Part shown: piece by piece, positions 36,173 through 45,244 of the stretch
Layout: the number at the start of each line of letters is the position of its first letter
Numbering within the stretch: position 1 is the first letter of the stretch
Assembly (NCBI GenBank): GCA_028045305.1
Contig: JAOFTV010000001.1
Location: forward strand, 62,001 to 126,000
DNA length: 64,000 nucleotides
Reading direction: 5' to 3'
DNA from: Opitutales bacterium
GTDB taxonomy: Bacteria; Verrucomicrobiota; Verrucomicrobiia; Opitutales; Seribacteraceae
Notes under the pieces: generated by a model
Told to the model about the DNA's origin: nothing
Database searches by the model: none
Seen by the model: the letters and a program-made list of their open reading frames with translations, nothing else
Translations under genes and position numbers: made by a program

Positions 36173-37352
36173 AAGTAAGTTCTACCCCATCCCGGCGGAT
36201 GGTTACATGATTGGCTTGATCTGGGCGTAGAGAGGCTTCGGTTTGGCCAACCACTTGGGCATCAATCCCGAAGGATTTGGAAATTTCAATGACTCGATCG
36301 GTATGTTCGGGTGGGCAATATGCTTCTAAGCGATGTCCCATGTTGTAAACTTGGTGCATTTCCTCGTTGGTGGTGCCTGAGGCTTTTTGAATCTCTGCAA
36401 ATAAGGGAGGGGGAACAAAAAGATTGTCCTTAATGTGATGCACGCCGGTTCCGAAGCGCATACACTTAGTTTGTCCACCGCCTGAACAATGAACCAACCC
36501 TTTCAGTTGGTCGCCAAGTTCCTCTGCCATAGCCTTGGCTACCGGCAGATAAGTGCGGGTGGGGCTGAGCAATGCCTGGCCTACACTCAAACTGGAACCT
36601 GGGAGTGGGTCTGCCATACGGTAGGGCCCGCAGTATATGTATTCCTCCGGGGTTTTGGAATCGTAGGTTTCTGGGTATTGTTTGAAATAATGTTTCGATA
36701 AAAGTTCATGCCTGGCACTGGTAAGTCCATTGCTTCCAATACCACTATTCTCAATCTTTTCATAGCTTGCTTGTCCGCTGGAGGATAGCCCAACAATTGC
36801 TAAGCCCGGGCAAACTCGGGAATTATCGATCACCCGGTCACGTTCCATTACCGCAACGGCACAAGAATCCACCGCCACCGTGCCGGTCAGGTCTCCAACA
36901 TCTGCAGTCTCCCCTCCCCCGCTGAGTACAGAAATGCCGAGATCCCGTAAGGATTGTAAAAACTCTTCAGTTCCTTCGATCAATGCAGCCAGAGCGTCGG
37001 CGGGAAAGTTTCTTGCATTCCGGTTAACGGTGCTGGAAATCATTACTCTTTCCCACGAACCTACACAGGCCAAGTCATCCAAATTCATGACCAAACTATC
37101 CTGAGCAATTCCTTTAAATACAGAGGCATCTCCAGTCTCCCGATACCAGAGATATCCAAGTATCGATTTGGTGCCTGCCCCATCTGAATGAATGACATTG
37201 CAAAAATCATCCCGTCCGGTGAGTGCATCCGGGGTAATTTTGCAAAAAGCCCCGGGGAATAATCCACGGTCCATACGATCCACCACGCGGTGAACTTCCT
37301 CTTTGCTCGAAGACACGCCTCGTTGATTATAGCGATTTTGGGAACCTTCCAT
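36165..37352 (-). CDS. purM: Phosphoribosylformylglycinamidine cyclo-ligase
   Basis: 395 residues from the ATG at 37352, which has AGGAG upstream and begins with the family's [19 protein letters not shown]-dependent ring closure to AIR in purine synthesis. HSDGAGTKS is the diagnostic block, with [18 protein letters not shown] and [12 protein letters not shown]. The length (about 395 rather than 345) and the opening match the Bacteroidetes-type subfamily. The frame stays open 23 codons further upstream, into the next gene's region, but that part is not conserved. Confidence 0.9.
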   Translation of the reverse strand: MEGSQNRYNQRGVSSSKEEVHRVVDRMDRGLFPGAFCKITPDALTGRDDFCNVIHSDGAGTKSILGYLWYRETGDASVFKGIAQDSLVMNLDDLACVGSWERVMISSTVNRNARNFPADALAALIEGTEEFLQSLRDLGISVLSGGGETADVGDLTGTVAVDSCAVAVMERDRVIDNSRVCPGLAIVGLSSSGQASYEKIENSGIGSNGLTSARHELLSKHYFKQYPETYDSKTPEEYIYCGPYRMADPLPGSSLSVGQALLSPTRTYLPVAKAMAEELGDQLKGLVHCSGGGQTKCMRFGTGVHHIKDNLFVPPPLFAEIQKASGTTNEEMHQVYNMGHRLEAYCPPEHTDRVIEISKSFGIDAQVVGQTEASLRPDQANHVTIRRDGVELTYG

Positions 37353-37427
37353 GATTCTATCTCCTACTACTTGCTTGCCCCCTTGACCATCCGAAAGCAC
37401 TTTGGATCGTTCAATTACCAAAAAAAT

Positions 37428-38264
37428 TTGAAATTTAGGGTACAGTCATACTTGGAATTTGCGTCTTGGAAGCACAAAGCCCTCCCCCATTTGAGAAAAG
37501 AGGAAGGATGGAACAATCTATTTTGGCAAATTATGCGGACGAGAGAAAAATCCTCCAGAAAAAGCTGGGCAGGAAATGTTTTCCAAGAGGGAAGAGTTCG
37601 ATTATCTGCCCTCCTGACCCCCTCTAATTTTTTGCTACTATCCCATGGGTCCTTACGCGCGGTCGAAGCCCTCGGAAAATATGTTCATCTAAGAAAGTGG
37701 AAATTGGATGGAGTCAGCGGTCCGGTAAATTTGGTAAACCAATTTCTTTTATCAGCAAATTTACAACCAAAAGATGAACCAAGTATTTCCGCTCGTGACT
37801 TTAAACTTTTTCAAACTACTTCAAAAATAAATCCAACCAGGCGGGATGGATATGAGCTATATCGAGTTGAAGGCAAAGAATGGCCACGGGCAAGGGTATG
37901 GGCTCATAAGTTTGCAATGGAAGCGAACCCTCCGATGGACTTGGCCGCCATTACCCAAATGGCCAAGCAAATGCAGGCAGCAAAAAAATTATTTATTCTG
38001 AAAAATTCAGAAAATATATTCTGTGCCATGGCTGGGTTTGGCCGTTCCACTGAACGGTATCAGGTGATCAATATGGTTTATGTACCTGAGGAATTACGCC
38101 GCAAAGGAATGGCTGAGGAGTTGCTTAACCGTATGATTCTTGAGTCTAAAGCTTCTGGCTATAAGGGATGTTTACTTTTCAGTGAATGGCAGGGGCCTCG
38201 CAATTTATATGAATTAATGGGCTGCAAAACCTTGGGCAGGTTTTTGGAGCAAGATTTAGCCTAA
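37428..38264 (+). CDS. GNAT-family N-acetyltransferase (predicted)
   Basis: 278 residues with an uncertain start. The C-terminal 100 residues carry a GNAT fold: [24 protein letters not shown] holds the acetyl-CoA-binding R/K-x-x-G-x-A/G pattern, followed by [20 protein letters not shown]. The N-terminal half ([10 protein letters not shown]) resembles predicted acetyltransferases with a two-part architecture. A TTG at 37428 clears the divergent purM; an ATG at 37533 gives a shorter protein. Its last 9 bp overlap the end of xseA, which converges. Substrate unknown. Confidence 0.7.
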   Translation: MKFRVQSYLEFASWKHKALPHLRKEEGWNNLFWQIMRTREKSSRKSWAGNVFQEGRVRLSALLTPSNFLLLSHGSLRAVEALGKYVHLRKWKLDGVSGPVNLVNQFLLSANLQPKDEPSISARDFKLFQTTSKINPTRRDGYELYRVEGKEWPRARVWAHKFAMEANPPMDLAAITQMAKQMQAAKKLFILKNSENIFCAMAGFGRSTERYQVINMVYVPEELRRKGMAEELLNRMILESKASGYKGCLLFSEWQGPRNLYELMGCKTLGRFLEQDLA

Positions 38265-39485
38265 CTCATCTTCAAGTGCTTCGAGAGTTCGCTTTCCATC
38301 TTCTAAGTGAGCGGTAATACGTTTGCCCGGGGGAAGATTCTTCACGGAACGAACCAAGTTTCCTTCCTTGTCGGAAAGATAGGAAAATCCACGCTTAAGT
38401 GCTGAAGGCAGGCTGTTTGCCTGTAATCTTTGCTCGATAGAATTGAGCTTGGTGTTGGTTCTTTCCAAAAGATTTACCGCACAGGTTTGGAGACGGTGTT
38501 CCAAATCGTCCAATTGCTGTTGGTGCCGTTCCATTTTGGCCTGAGGTGAACATTTTTCTAGACTCGCTTTAACCAGGGCAAGTTTGTCCGATGCCCGGGA
38601 AAGAAAATCTTGTGGTACACGAAGTAGGCGTTCTTCAAGCCGGTGAAAGCGTTCGATTTGTTCGAGGTACTGGGAACTTATCCATTCAGCAGCAGCAGAG
38701 GGTGTTTCCGCCCGTAAATCGGCCACGAAATCAGAAAGGACAAAATCGGTCTGGTGACCAATTGCGGAAATGGTGGGAATGGGACAATCTGCAATAGCAC
38801 GAACCAAAGCTTCGTCATTAAATGCCCACAAGTCCTCAATAGATCCCCCTCCCCTGGCCAGAATAAGCAAGTCGATATCAGGAATTTTTGAACCTATTTT
38901 AACCCCGTTGATAATTTGAGCGGGGGCTTCTTTGCCTTGAACCAGAGAGGGAATTAACCAGATGTTTCCTGTCCAGTTTCGCCGTTTTAAAATACTAATA
39001 AAATCTTGCAAAGCTGCACCGTCAGGCGAGGTAACAATACCAATAGTCCGGGCAAAGATGGGTAAGGCAAGTTTTCGTTCCTCTTCGAATAGTCCTTCCT
39101 CTAACAACTTTTTTTTGAGCCGATCAAATTGGAGTCGAAGATTGCCCAGTCCGTCCTGAAGCAAATGCCGTATCCGTAACTGATATTCTCCCCTTGGTTC
39201 ATAGACAGAAATTTCACCGTATGCCAGGCATTCGTCACCTTCCGCTGGTAGATAAGCCGAACCCGATGCATCTCCGCGAAAAAATACTGCCTTTAGCTGG
39301 CAGTTATTATCCTTGAGTAAAAAGTACCGATGTCCACTTGCCTGGACTCTTAGGTTGGAGATTTCTCCACGCACCCAAACCACCGGAAATTGCGTTTGCA
39401 AAGATTTGCGAATCGCCTGGGTCAACCCAGTGATCGACCAAACCGTAGAACGATCGTCTTCCTGCTCAAACAATTCAGTCTGCAC
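38256..39485 (-). CDS. xseA: Exodeoxyribonuclease VII large subunit
   Basis: 409 residues from the GTG at 39485. Degrades single-stranded DNA together with XseB, which is not seen here. N-terminal OB fold (VWVRGEISNLRVQASGHRYF), then the catalytic SPDGAALQDFI, ARGGGSIEDLWAFNDE, SAIGHQTDFVLSDFVAD and RAETPSAAAEW blocks, and a coiled-coil C terminus. The frame is open about 66 codons further upstream, but that stretch is the other-frame copy of the VTT gene. The GTG overlaps the VTT stop by 11 bp with AAGAGAAA before it, giving a normal-length protein. Confidence 0.9.
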   Translation of the reverse strand: MQTELFEQEDDRSTVWSITGLTQAIRKSLQTQFPVVWVRGEISNLRVQASGHRYFLLKDNNCQLKAVFFRGDASGSAYLPAEGDECLAYGEISVYEPRGEYQLRIRHLLQDGLGNLRLQFDRLKKKLLEEGLFEEERKLALPIFARTIGIVTSPDGAALQDFISILKRRNWTGNIWLIPSLVQGKEAPAQIINGVKIGSKIPDIDLLILARGGGSIEDLWAFNDEALVRAIADCPIPTISAIGHQTDFVLSDFVADLRAETPSAAAEWISSQYLEQIERFHRLEERLLRVPQDFLSRASDKLALVKASLEKCSPQAKMERHQQQLDDLEHRLQTCAVNLLERTNTKLNSIEQRLQANSLPSALKRGFSYLSDKEGNLVRSVKNLPPGKRITAHLEDGKRTLEALEDELG

Positions 39486-40146
39486 ACTTTCTCTTTCTTT
39501 TAAGGACAAACCTTCCCAACAAAACGGTGACCCCAATAATGCAGGCTCCAGTCCATAAATACTTCCATTCGCCTCCAAAAATTCCGGCAAAGGCAAGAAC
39601 ATATCCACAGCCCGTAAAGGAGAGAATGGGTAAAGAGACGAGCAAGTACTGGGTAAAGGGCATTCTGAGAAGCCCGAGACCATAGTTGGAAAAGATAAAG
39701 GGTACTCCTGGGGTCAGGCGTAAAATGATGGCCCATTCGAGCATGTTATCCGGAGTAGATTCAGGAAGGTGGAAACGTGTCCTTGCAAGGAGTTTACCTA
39801 ATAAGCCTCTGGCTGGTCCGCAGGCGAGCCAATATGTCCAGGAGAGATTAGCAAACAAGGCAAGGATGCAATACAGGCAGCTAAGCCACGGGCCATTCTC
39901 TCCGCCCCACAGTCCGGCTAGCCCAAGTAAGGGAGCAACTGGTAATATAAAGCCGGGCAATACGGCAATAGCCAGAAATAGTAGCGGACCGTTATGAGTC
40001 AGGGTATTCCGGGTCGTTTCCCATAATTCTTCAAGCTTGAGACGAGCTGACTCTCCACCAATCTCAAGTAATATAAAGTAGATACCGAATAGCAGAGCAA
40101 ACACTGCCAGCACTCCTCCGGTGAGCCATAGCAGTTTGCGACCCAT
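39475..40146 (-). CDS. TVP38/TMEM64 (VTT/DedA-like) membrane protein
   Basis: 223 residues with about five to six hydrophobic segments. VTT-domain signatures: FILPVAPLLGLAGLWGG, the short re-entrant-like LRLTPGVPFIFSNYGLGLLRM, and SLPILSFTGCGYVLAFAGI. In the family these are predicted lipid scramblases or transport proteins of the inner membrane. The start overlaps the preceding mini-prepilin stop (TAATG). It is third in a four-gene leftward unit ending in xseA. Confidence 0.82.
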   Translation of the reverse strand: MGRKLLWLTGGVLAVFALLFGIYFILLEIGGESARLKLEELWETTRNTLTHNGPLLFLAIAVLPGFILPVAPLLGLAGLWGGENGPWLSCLYCILALFANLSWTYWLACGPARGLLGKLLARTRFHLPESTPDNMLEWAIILRLTPGVPFIFSNYGLGLLRMPFTQYLLVSLPILSFTGCGYVLAFAGIFGGEWKYLWTGACIIGVTVLLGRFVLKRKRKCAD

Positions 40147-40376
40147 TAATCAGCTGAGGGTAAGGGAGTGGACTGATTGCTGTCCTTAGGGTTTTGTGGA
40201 GAATTTGAAGATGTACCAGAACCAACATTATTAGCTTCGGTAAATGCATCATTATCCTCAATGGGCGTGGTGTTGGAAATAGATTTGAGAAAGGGAATAG
40301 CTAGAAAAATAAGTATTCCAGCAATGCAAAGAATGAGAATGAGTTCGATAATGGAATATCCGTGAGTATTCTTCAT
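40146..40376 (-). CDS. Small prepilin-like protein
   Basis: 76 residues. MKNTHG is a short leader followed by YSIIELILILCIAGILIFLA with E at +5, the type IV prepilin motif. After this single helix there are only about 45 polar residues, rich in N, S, P, D and T, so there is no globular pilin head. It could be a minor pseudopilin or a tip or anchor component. Translationally coupled to the VTT gene. Confidence 0.65.
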   Translation of the reverse strand: MKNTHGYSIIELILILCIAGILIFLAIPFLKSISNTTPIEDNDAFTEANNVGSGTSSNSPQNPKDSNQSTPLPSAD

Positions 40377-40421
40377 CTTTTTACCATTGTCTTTGTTTGA
40401 GTTGATTGGCGATAAGCAAAA

Positions 40422-40607
40422 TCAACTTTTTATCCACCAAAAGAGTAGTCCGGGTAGAAAAATTCCAATTAAAGCAACGATACCAATAATCAATTGCGCG
40501 CGCTGAGCTTTTTTGCGATTCTCTGGAGTGTCAGGTGAAGGGGGATTTCCCCAGTCAACATCTTCATCCTTCCCTTTTTCAGTATCATCCTTCACAACTA
40601 TTATCAT
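40422..40607 (-). CDS. Small membrane protein, unknown
   Basis: 61 residues. The first 40 residues are charged and Pro-rich (DWGNPPSPDTPENRKKAQR), the last 20 form one transmembrane helix (LIIGIVALIGIFLPGLLFWW) and end WIKS. No family recognised. It heads the leftward unit and its start is only 15 bp from the divergent tyrA start, so the tyrA promoter must lie inside this gene if both are real. Confidence 0.5.
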   Translation of the reverse strand: MIIVVKDDTEKGKDEDVDWGNPPSPDTPENRKKAQRAQLIIGIVALIGIFLPGLLFWWIKS

Positions 40608-40621
40608 TCACGCCATCGAAT

Positions 40622-41497
40622 ATGTCTCAAGAAGATTCAATAACATTTAATCGGGTAACCATAGTAGGTCCTGGTCTATTGGGTGCTTCTATAGCTATGA
40701 GTTTAAAGAAAAAAGGCATTGCCCGAGAGATTTGGGTGTGGCTGAGAAACGAGCAAAAAAAAGAGTTGTGTGAACAATCGGACTGGTGCGACCGGGCACT
40801 AATTGATTTACAGGATGCAGTAGGCGATTCCGATTTGGTGATACTGTGTACGCCAGTTGAATTGATTTTGGATCAACTCACCCAAGTGTCTGGTTGGTTG
40901 AAACCGGGTTGTATTGTTACTGATGTTGGGAGCCTAAAAAAAGGAATATGCCAAAGAGCAGATGAAGTTTTTAGAGATAAACAAATATACTTTGTAGGTT
41001 CCCATCCTATGGCAGGTTCCGAAAAAACGGGTATGAAATTTGCATCCTCATCTATGTTGGAGAAGAATAATTGTATGGTTACTCCGACCGAACAAACAAA
41101 TTTAAAATATTTAAATAAAATTACAAGAATGTGGGAAATGCTGGATATGAAAGTGACTCACAAAACCCCCGATCTACACGATGAAATTGTTGGATGGATC
41201 AGTCATCTCCCCCATTTAATAGCTTCAGTACTGATTAATACAGTTGGAAAAAAAGATTCAACATGGATGGATTTATCCGGTAATGGACTAAAAGATACGA
41301 CACGAATTGCCAGTGGGAATCCAACGATGTGGAAAGAAATTCTTTTGGGTAACCGTGAAAATTTAATTATATCTATCGATAACCTGATCGAAAACCTAAA
41401 GGATATTAAAGTAGCATTAGCTTCTGAAGATTCAGGCAAGCTAAACAAGCTTCTGGACTCTGCAAAAATCAAAAGGGATCAATTGAATGATAACTGA
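40622..41497 (+). CDS. tyrA: Prephenate dehydrogenase
   Basis: 291 residues from the ATG at 40622, where MSQEDSITFNRVTIVGPG begins the NAD-binding domain (GPGLLGASIAMSLKKKG). Committed step to tyrosine. VTDVGSLKKGI, GSHPMAGSEKTG (substrate site with His) and GWISHLPHLIASVL are typical. An upstream in-frame start would extend into the divergent gene. It overlaps aroA by 11 bp, the first of four tightly packed genes for aromatic amino acids, CMP kinase and phospholipid synthesis. Confidence 0.9.
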   Translation: MSQEDSITFNRVTIVGPGLLGASIAMSLKKKGIAREIWVWLRNEQKKELCEQSDWCDRALIDLQDAVGDSDLVILCTPVELILDQLTQVSGWLKPGCIVTDVGSLKKGICQRADEVFRDKQIYFVGSHPMAGSEKTGMKFASSSMLEKNNCMVTPTEQTNLKYLNKITRMWEMLDMKVTHKTPDLHDEIVGWISHLPHLIASVLINTVGKKDSTWMDLSGNGLKDTTRIASGNPTMWKEILLGNRENLIISIDNLIENLKDIKVALASEDSGKLNKLLDSAKIKRDQLNDN

Positions 41498-42842
41498 AAA
41501 AGAATCAATTTTGATTCAACCATTTGTAAATCCATGCAGAGCTGTGGTTGAAGTACCAGGTTCCAAAAGTATTTCCAATCGAGCACTCATATTATCGGTT
41601 ATGTGCAAGGGCCAGGTTGAACTTAATGGATTACTGAAAAGCGAGGATGTCGATCTAATGCAGCAAGCTTTACTGCATTTAGGCGTGAACATCCAAAAGA
41701 ATGGAAATAATATTAAAGTTTTTGGTAATGGAGGAGTAATTAATAAAAAAGAGTGCACAATAAATGTGGGAAATGCGGGAACGATTGCACGGTTTCTAAC
41801 CTGCTTACTCGCTGCACAAAAAGAAGGTGTTTATCACATGGATGGTACACCAGCTATGCGGAAAAGGCCCATGCTTGAGTTGTTAAACTGTTTAGAAAGT
41901 TTGGGCTGTAAGATTGAGTATCATGAAAATTTTGGACACTTTCCTTTCACGCTGTATACAAATGGTTTAAGTAATAACAAAATCGAGATAGACGCTCGAA
42001 AAAGTGGGCAAAATATTTCTGGATTACTTATGCAATGCCCCCTACTCAATAACGATTGCACGATAAACTTTACTGGGGGAACTGTTTCTGTGCCATTTAT
42101 TGATATGACTCTTAAAATGATGCGATCATTTATTGATAAAAATACATTTGATTATACGCTTTCAAGAAATTCCGCCGAAGTGCCAGTTTGCGAATATAAA
42201 AAAGATGATTATATCTATCAAATAGAGCCTGATGCCACAGCAGCTAGTTATTTCCTAACCTTACCCCATGTAGTTGGTGGTAATTGTAAGGTGTTGGGAA
42301 TGAAAGAGGAGATGCTTCAGGGTGATATTGGCTATTACAATGTCCTCAATGAACTTGGAGCTTGTATAGATTTCGATGACGAGGGAGTCAAAAGCACCAA
42401 TCTTTCCACATTAACAGGTGGATCATTTGATTTTGTTGATATTTCTGACACTTTCCTCTCTTTGGCGGCAATTAGTCCACTTTTGAATGATAAATTAGAA
42501 ATTTATGGAATTGAGCACACTCGAAAACAGGAAACTGATCGGTTATCTGCGATGGCTCGAGAATTAGCCAAACTAGGGCAAGATGTGACTGAAAAATCAG
42601 ACCGTCTTATTATTAAGCCAGATTTAAATAAATTACGTGCAGTCGCCAAAAATGGTGTAGAGATTTGTACCTACAAGGATCATCGGTTTGCGATGAGTTT
42701 TGCCATTTTGGGATCTTTTGATTTATTTGGCGATGGTCAACCATGGTTGACAATAAAGGATCCTGGATGCTGTGCGAAAACTTTCCCTGGCTTTTTCGAC
42801 CGCTTAAATACAGCCTTAATCGATTCTAATGCAAAAATATAA
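41487..42842 (+). CDS. aroA: 3-phosphoshikimate 1-carboxyvinyltransferase (EPSP synthase)
   Basis: 451 residues. Sixth step of the shikimate pathway. VEVPGSKSISNRALIL (PEP/shikimate-3-phosphate site), NAGTIARFLTCLLA, DGTPAMRKRPM and TCTYKDHRFAMSFA-like segment CTYKDHRFAMSFA are all present. The NAGT block reads GNAGTIARF, so the classic glyphosate-contact stretch differs from the common GNAGTAMR. It overlaps tyrA and cmk and is clearly co-translated with them. Confidence 0.94.
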   Translation: MITEKESILIQPFVNPCRAVVEVPGSKSISNRALILSVMCKGQVELNGLLKSEDVDLMQQALLHLGVNIQKNGNNIKVFGNGGVINKKECTINVGNAGTIARFLTCLLAAQKEGVYHMDGTPAMRKRPMLELLNCLESLGCKIEYHENFGHFPFTLYTNGLSNNKIEIDARKSGQNISGLLMQCPLLNNDCTINFTGGTVSVPFIDMTLKMMRSFIDKNTFDYTLSRNSAEVPVCEYKKDDYIYQIEPDATAASYFLTLPHVVGGNCKVLGMKEEMLQGDIGYYNVLNELGACIDFDDEGVKSTNLSTLTGGSFDFVDISDTFLSLAAISPLLNDKLEIYGIEHTRKQETDRLSAMARELAKLGQDVTEKSDRLIIKPDLNKLRAVAKNGVEICTYKDHRFAMSFAILGSFDLFGDGQPWLTIKDPGCCAKTFPGFFDRLNTALIDSNAKI

Positions 42843-43491
42843 TTATATTTCTATATCTTTGGACGGTGCTGCTGGGTCTGGAAAATCTACCACTGCACAG
42901 GCCATCTGCCAAAAATATAATTATATTCATGTTGATACCGGTTTGCACTACCGAGCTCTTTCTTTATTTTTCTTAAATAAAAATATACTTCCTGAATTGG
43001 TTCCTCAGTATTTACTTTCAGATACCGTAAATCTCACATCCCAATTAGATGAATTTACTGTAAAACTTTTTGTCGAAGGAACTTACTTTTCTAAGAAAGA
43101 ACTGCGTAATGAACGTATGAATAAGGAAGTTTCGTACTATGCCCGTATTCCTGAAGTTCGTTCTCTTTTGTTAAAATATCAACGTGGATTAGTTAAATAT
43201 GGCTTAGATCAAGGATTTTCGGGTATAATTATGGATGGTCGTGATATCGGCAGCGTTGTATTACCAAATGCAAATCTTAAGGTTTTCCTACATGCCGAAA
43301 TCGATGTTAGGCAAGGCAGGCGCTTATCTGATGGTGAACGTGATTCTATATCCAAACGTGACAACATTGATAGTACCCGAAAAGTCGCACCTCTCATGTG
43401 CCCAGATGGGGCATTATCCATAAACACTGGTATTTTATCTGTTGATGAAGTCGTCTCAGTAATATCCAATCATATATCTTCATTGTCTTGA
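42829..43491 (+). CDS. cmk: Cytidylate kinase
   Basis: 220 residues. Phosphorylates CMP and dCMP. P-loop GAAGSGKSTTAQAI, then HVDTGLHYRAL, DGRDIGSVVLPNA and RQGRRL. It overlaps aroA by 14 bp and plsC by 4 bp. Odd: its first 35 codons contain an 18-bp perfect direct repeat encoding QKYNYI twice. Confidence 0.92.
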   Translation: MQKYNYISISLDGAAGSGKSTTAQAICQKYNYIHVDTGLHYRALSLFFLNKNILPELVPQYLLSDTVNLTSQLDEFTVKLFVEGTYFSKKELRNERMNKEVSYYARIPEVRSLLLKYQRGLVKYGLDQGFSGIIMDGRDIGSVVLPNANLKVFLHAEIDVRQGRRLSDGERDSISKRDNIDSTRKVAPLMCPDGALSINTGILSVDEVVSVISNHISSLS

Positions 43492-44093
43492 GAAATTTTT
43501 ATCGATTTGCCCAGTATGTAAGCTGGTTCTATTTCAAGGCTTTTCATCGTCTGGAAGTTCACGGCATCAAAAATGTTCCACAATCTGGTTCTTTTATTTT
43601 GGCTTCTAATCATTCAAGTTATTTCGATCCCCCTGCCCTTGGTTGTAGACTGCCTCGTAACCTTCATTACTTTGCTAGAGATTCTTTGTTTTTTTGGCCA
43701 CTTGGTGTTCTCATAAGTAATCTCAATTCTATTCCTGTAAATCGTTCTCAATTAGACATAGCTACCTTGAAACGTGTTTTGAAAGTTTTAAAAGGTGGTG
43801 ATCCCTTGTTACTTTTTCCTGAGGGTACCCGTTCCGCGGATGGTAATTTAGGCGAAGGCAAGAAAGGTATTGGTTTGTTACTTGCCAAATCTCAAGTGGA
43901 TGTATTGCCGGCTAGGGTTACGGGAGGTAACAAAGTACTTGGTAAAGGAATGCTCTTTCCTCGAATTGGCCGCAAACTTGTTGTGGAATATGGTACTCTT
44001 TTAAAAATCGATACATTAGACCCCGGGAAATCTGATACAAACCGGTACGAAATAATAGCCAACAAGGTACTCGCTGAGATTAACCGAATTTAG
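43488..44093 (+). CDS. plsC: 1-acyl-sn-glycerol-3-phosphate acyltransferase
   Basis: 201 residues. Adds the second acyl chain to make phosphatidic acid at the membrane. The HX4D motif is NHSSYFDPP, and LLFPEGTRSADG is the second signature. N-terminal aromatic helix (YRFAQYVSWFYFKAF) anchors it. The TTG start overlaps the cmk stop (TTGA), fourth and last gene of the tyrA-aroA-cmk-plsC unit. Confidence 0.9.
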   Translation: MRNFYRFAQYVSWFYFKAFHRLEVHGIKNVPQSGSFILASNHSSYFDPPALGCRLPRNLHYFARDSLFFWPLGVLISNLNSIPVNRSQLDIATLKRVLKVLKGGDPLLLFPEGTRSADGNLGEGKKGIGLLLAKSQVDVLPARVTGGNKVLGKGMLFPRIGRKLVVEYGTLLKIDTLDPGKSDTNRYEIIANKVLAEINRI

Positions 44094-44127
44094 CAACCTG
44101 TTTCCTGAGCTGGGGAGTTTTGGCAAG

Positions 44128-45111
44128 CTAAGGGTTAAGTGAATTAACAATTCTATCCATGATTCCCTGAGTTGGATCTGGGAATTTGAATGTTTGACCG
44201 GTTATTGTCTCGAACAGATGAATGTATCTGGCAGATAACTCAACCACCAGATTATCGGGGGCTTTGGGCAGGGTTTTGTCCTTGTAGGGGTCGCAGTTTT
44301 CGCGAAACCAAAGCCTGAGGAATTCCTTGTCCACATTTTCGGGTTCCAGGTTCTGTTCAAATCGGGTCTCGTAGCTTGGTTCAAGCCAATACCTTGAAGA
44401 GTCCGGGGTGTGAATTTCATCAATTAGGAGAATTTCGCCGTTTTCTGAAAGACCCATTTCATATTTTGTATCTACCAGAATAAGTCCGTTTTGCCGGGCA
44501 AGTTTTTGACCGCGGGCAAAAAGCATTAAGGCGTGTTCAGACGCGTAGTCCCAGTGCTCCTGAGTCATCCAACCTTCTTTGACAATGTCTAGAGGAGAAA
44601 TTGGACGGTCATGAGCTTCTTCCTTGGTGGTGGGAGTAAGAATGGGTTGGCGAAATTTTTCGTTCTTGTGCATTCCCTCGGGGAAGGAGATACCGCAGTA
44701 TTGCCTGACACCCGAGTTGTATTGCGTCCAAATGGAGGTGCTCGAACTACCGGTCATATATCCACGCACCACAAATTCAACGGGGAACGGTTTACACTTT
44801 TTGGCCAGAGTAACATTGGGGTCTGGAATACCTAGCACATGATTGGGCATAATATCCATCGTCTGTTCAAACCACCAGGCACCGGTTTGGTTAAGTACTT
44901 GTCCTTTAAACGGGATGGCTGCCAAAACCCGGTCAAATGCAGATTGCCTGTCTGTGGTGATCAGGGCGTATTCATTACCAAGATCATACCGGTCTCTAAC
45001 TTTTCCCTGATACTTTGGAAATCCATCAAGGTGAGTATTCTCAAGGCATTCTAAAAGATGGCGGGAAATGATTTCTCGATAATCATGAAGTGTGTGCAAG
45101 GCGTCTATCAT
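44128..45111 (-). CDS. purC: Phosphoribosylaminoimidazole-succinocarboxamide synthase
   Basis: 327 residues from the ATG at 45111 (MIDALHTLHDYREI). Purine synthesis, ligates aspartate to CAIR. Motifs: YQGKVRDRYDLG (ATP site), TDRQSAFDRVL, FVVRGYMTGSS and ILVDTKYEMGL. The frame is open to 45246, but that extension would collide with lpd and is not conserved. Divergent from lpd with 133 bp between. It converges with plsC. Confidence 0.93.
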   Translation of the reverse strand: MIDALHTLHDYREIISRHLLECLENTHLDGFPKYQGKVRDRYDLGNEYALITTDRQSAFDRVLAAIPFKGQVLNQTGAWWFEQTMDIMPNHVLGIPDPNVTLAKKCKPFPVEFVVRGYMTGSSSTSIWTQYNSGVRQYCGISFPEGMHKNEKFRQPILTPTTKEEAHDRPISPLDIVKEGWMTQEHWDYASEHALMLFARGQKLARQNGLILVDTKYEMGLSENGEILLIDEIHTPDSSRYWLEPSYETRFEQNLEPENVDKEFLRLWFRENCDPYKDKTLPKAPDNLVVELSARYIHLFETITGQTFKFPDPTQGIMDRIVNSLNP

Positions 45112-45184
45112 TTGTGGTGCAAAGAATGCAAAGTTAGTTTGCTCGGCCAAAAGTTCAAGCCCAAGGAAAAGAAATCTCGTTTCA

Positions 45185-45211
45185 TTGACGAAGGTGGGCA
45201 AACCATATAAA
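45185..45211 (+). promoter_or_regulatory. Candidate promoter of lpd
   Basis: TTGACG (45185-45190) and TATAAA (45206-45211) are 15 bp apart, slightly short for sigma70, in the gap between purC and lpd. It is about 30 bp before the lpd start. Confidence 0.3.
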
Positions 45212-45244
45212 AGTTGAGTAAATTTATACAACGAATCAAAGCCC

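Noticed and set aside
39486-39683. N-terminal extension of XseA by 66 residues
   Set aside because: It is the other-frame reading of the VTT gene, is not conserved, and a GTG at 39485 gives a normal-length protein.
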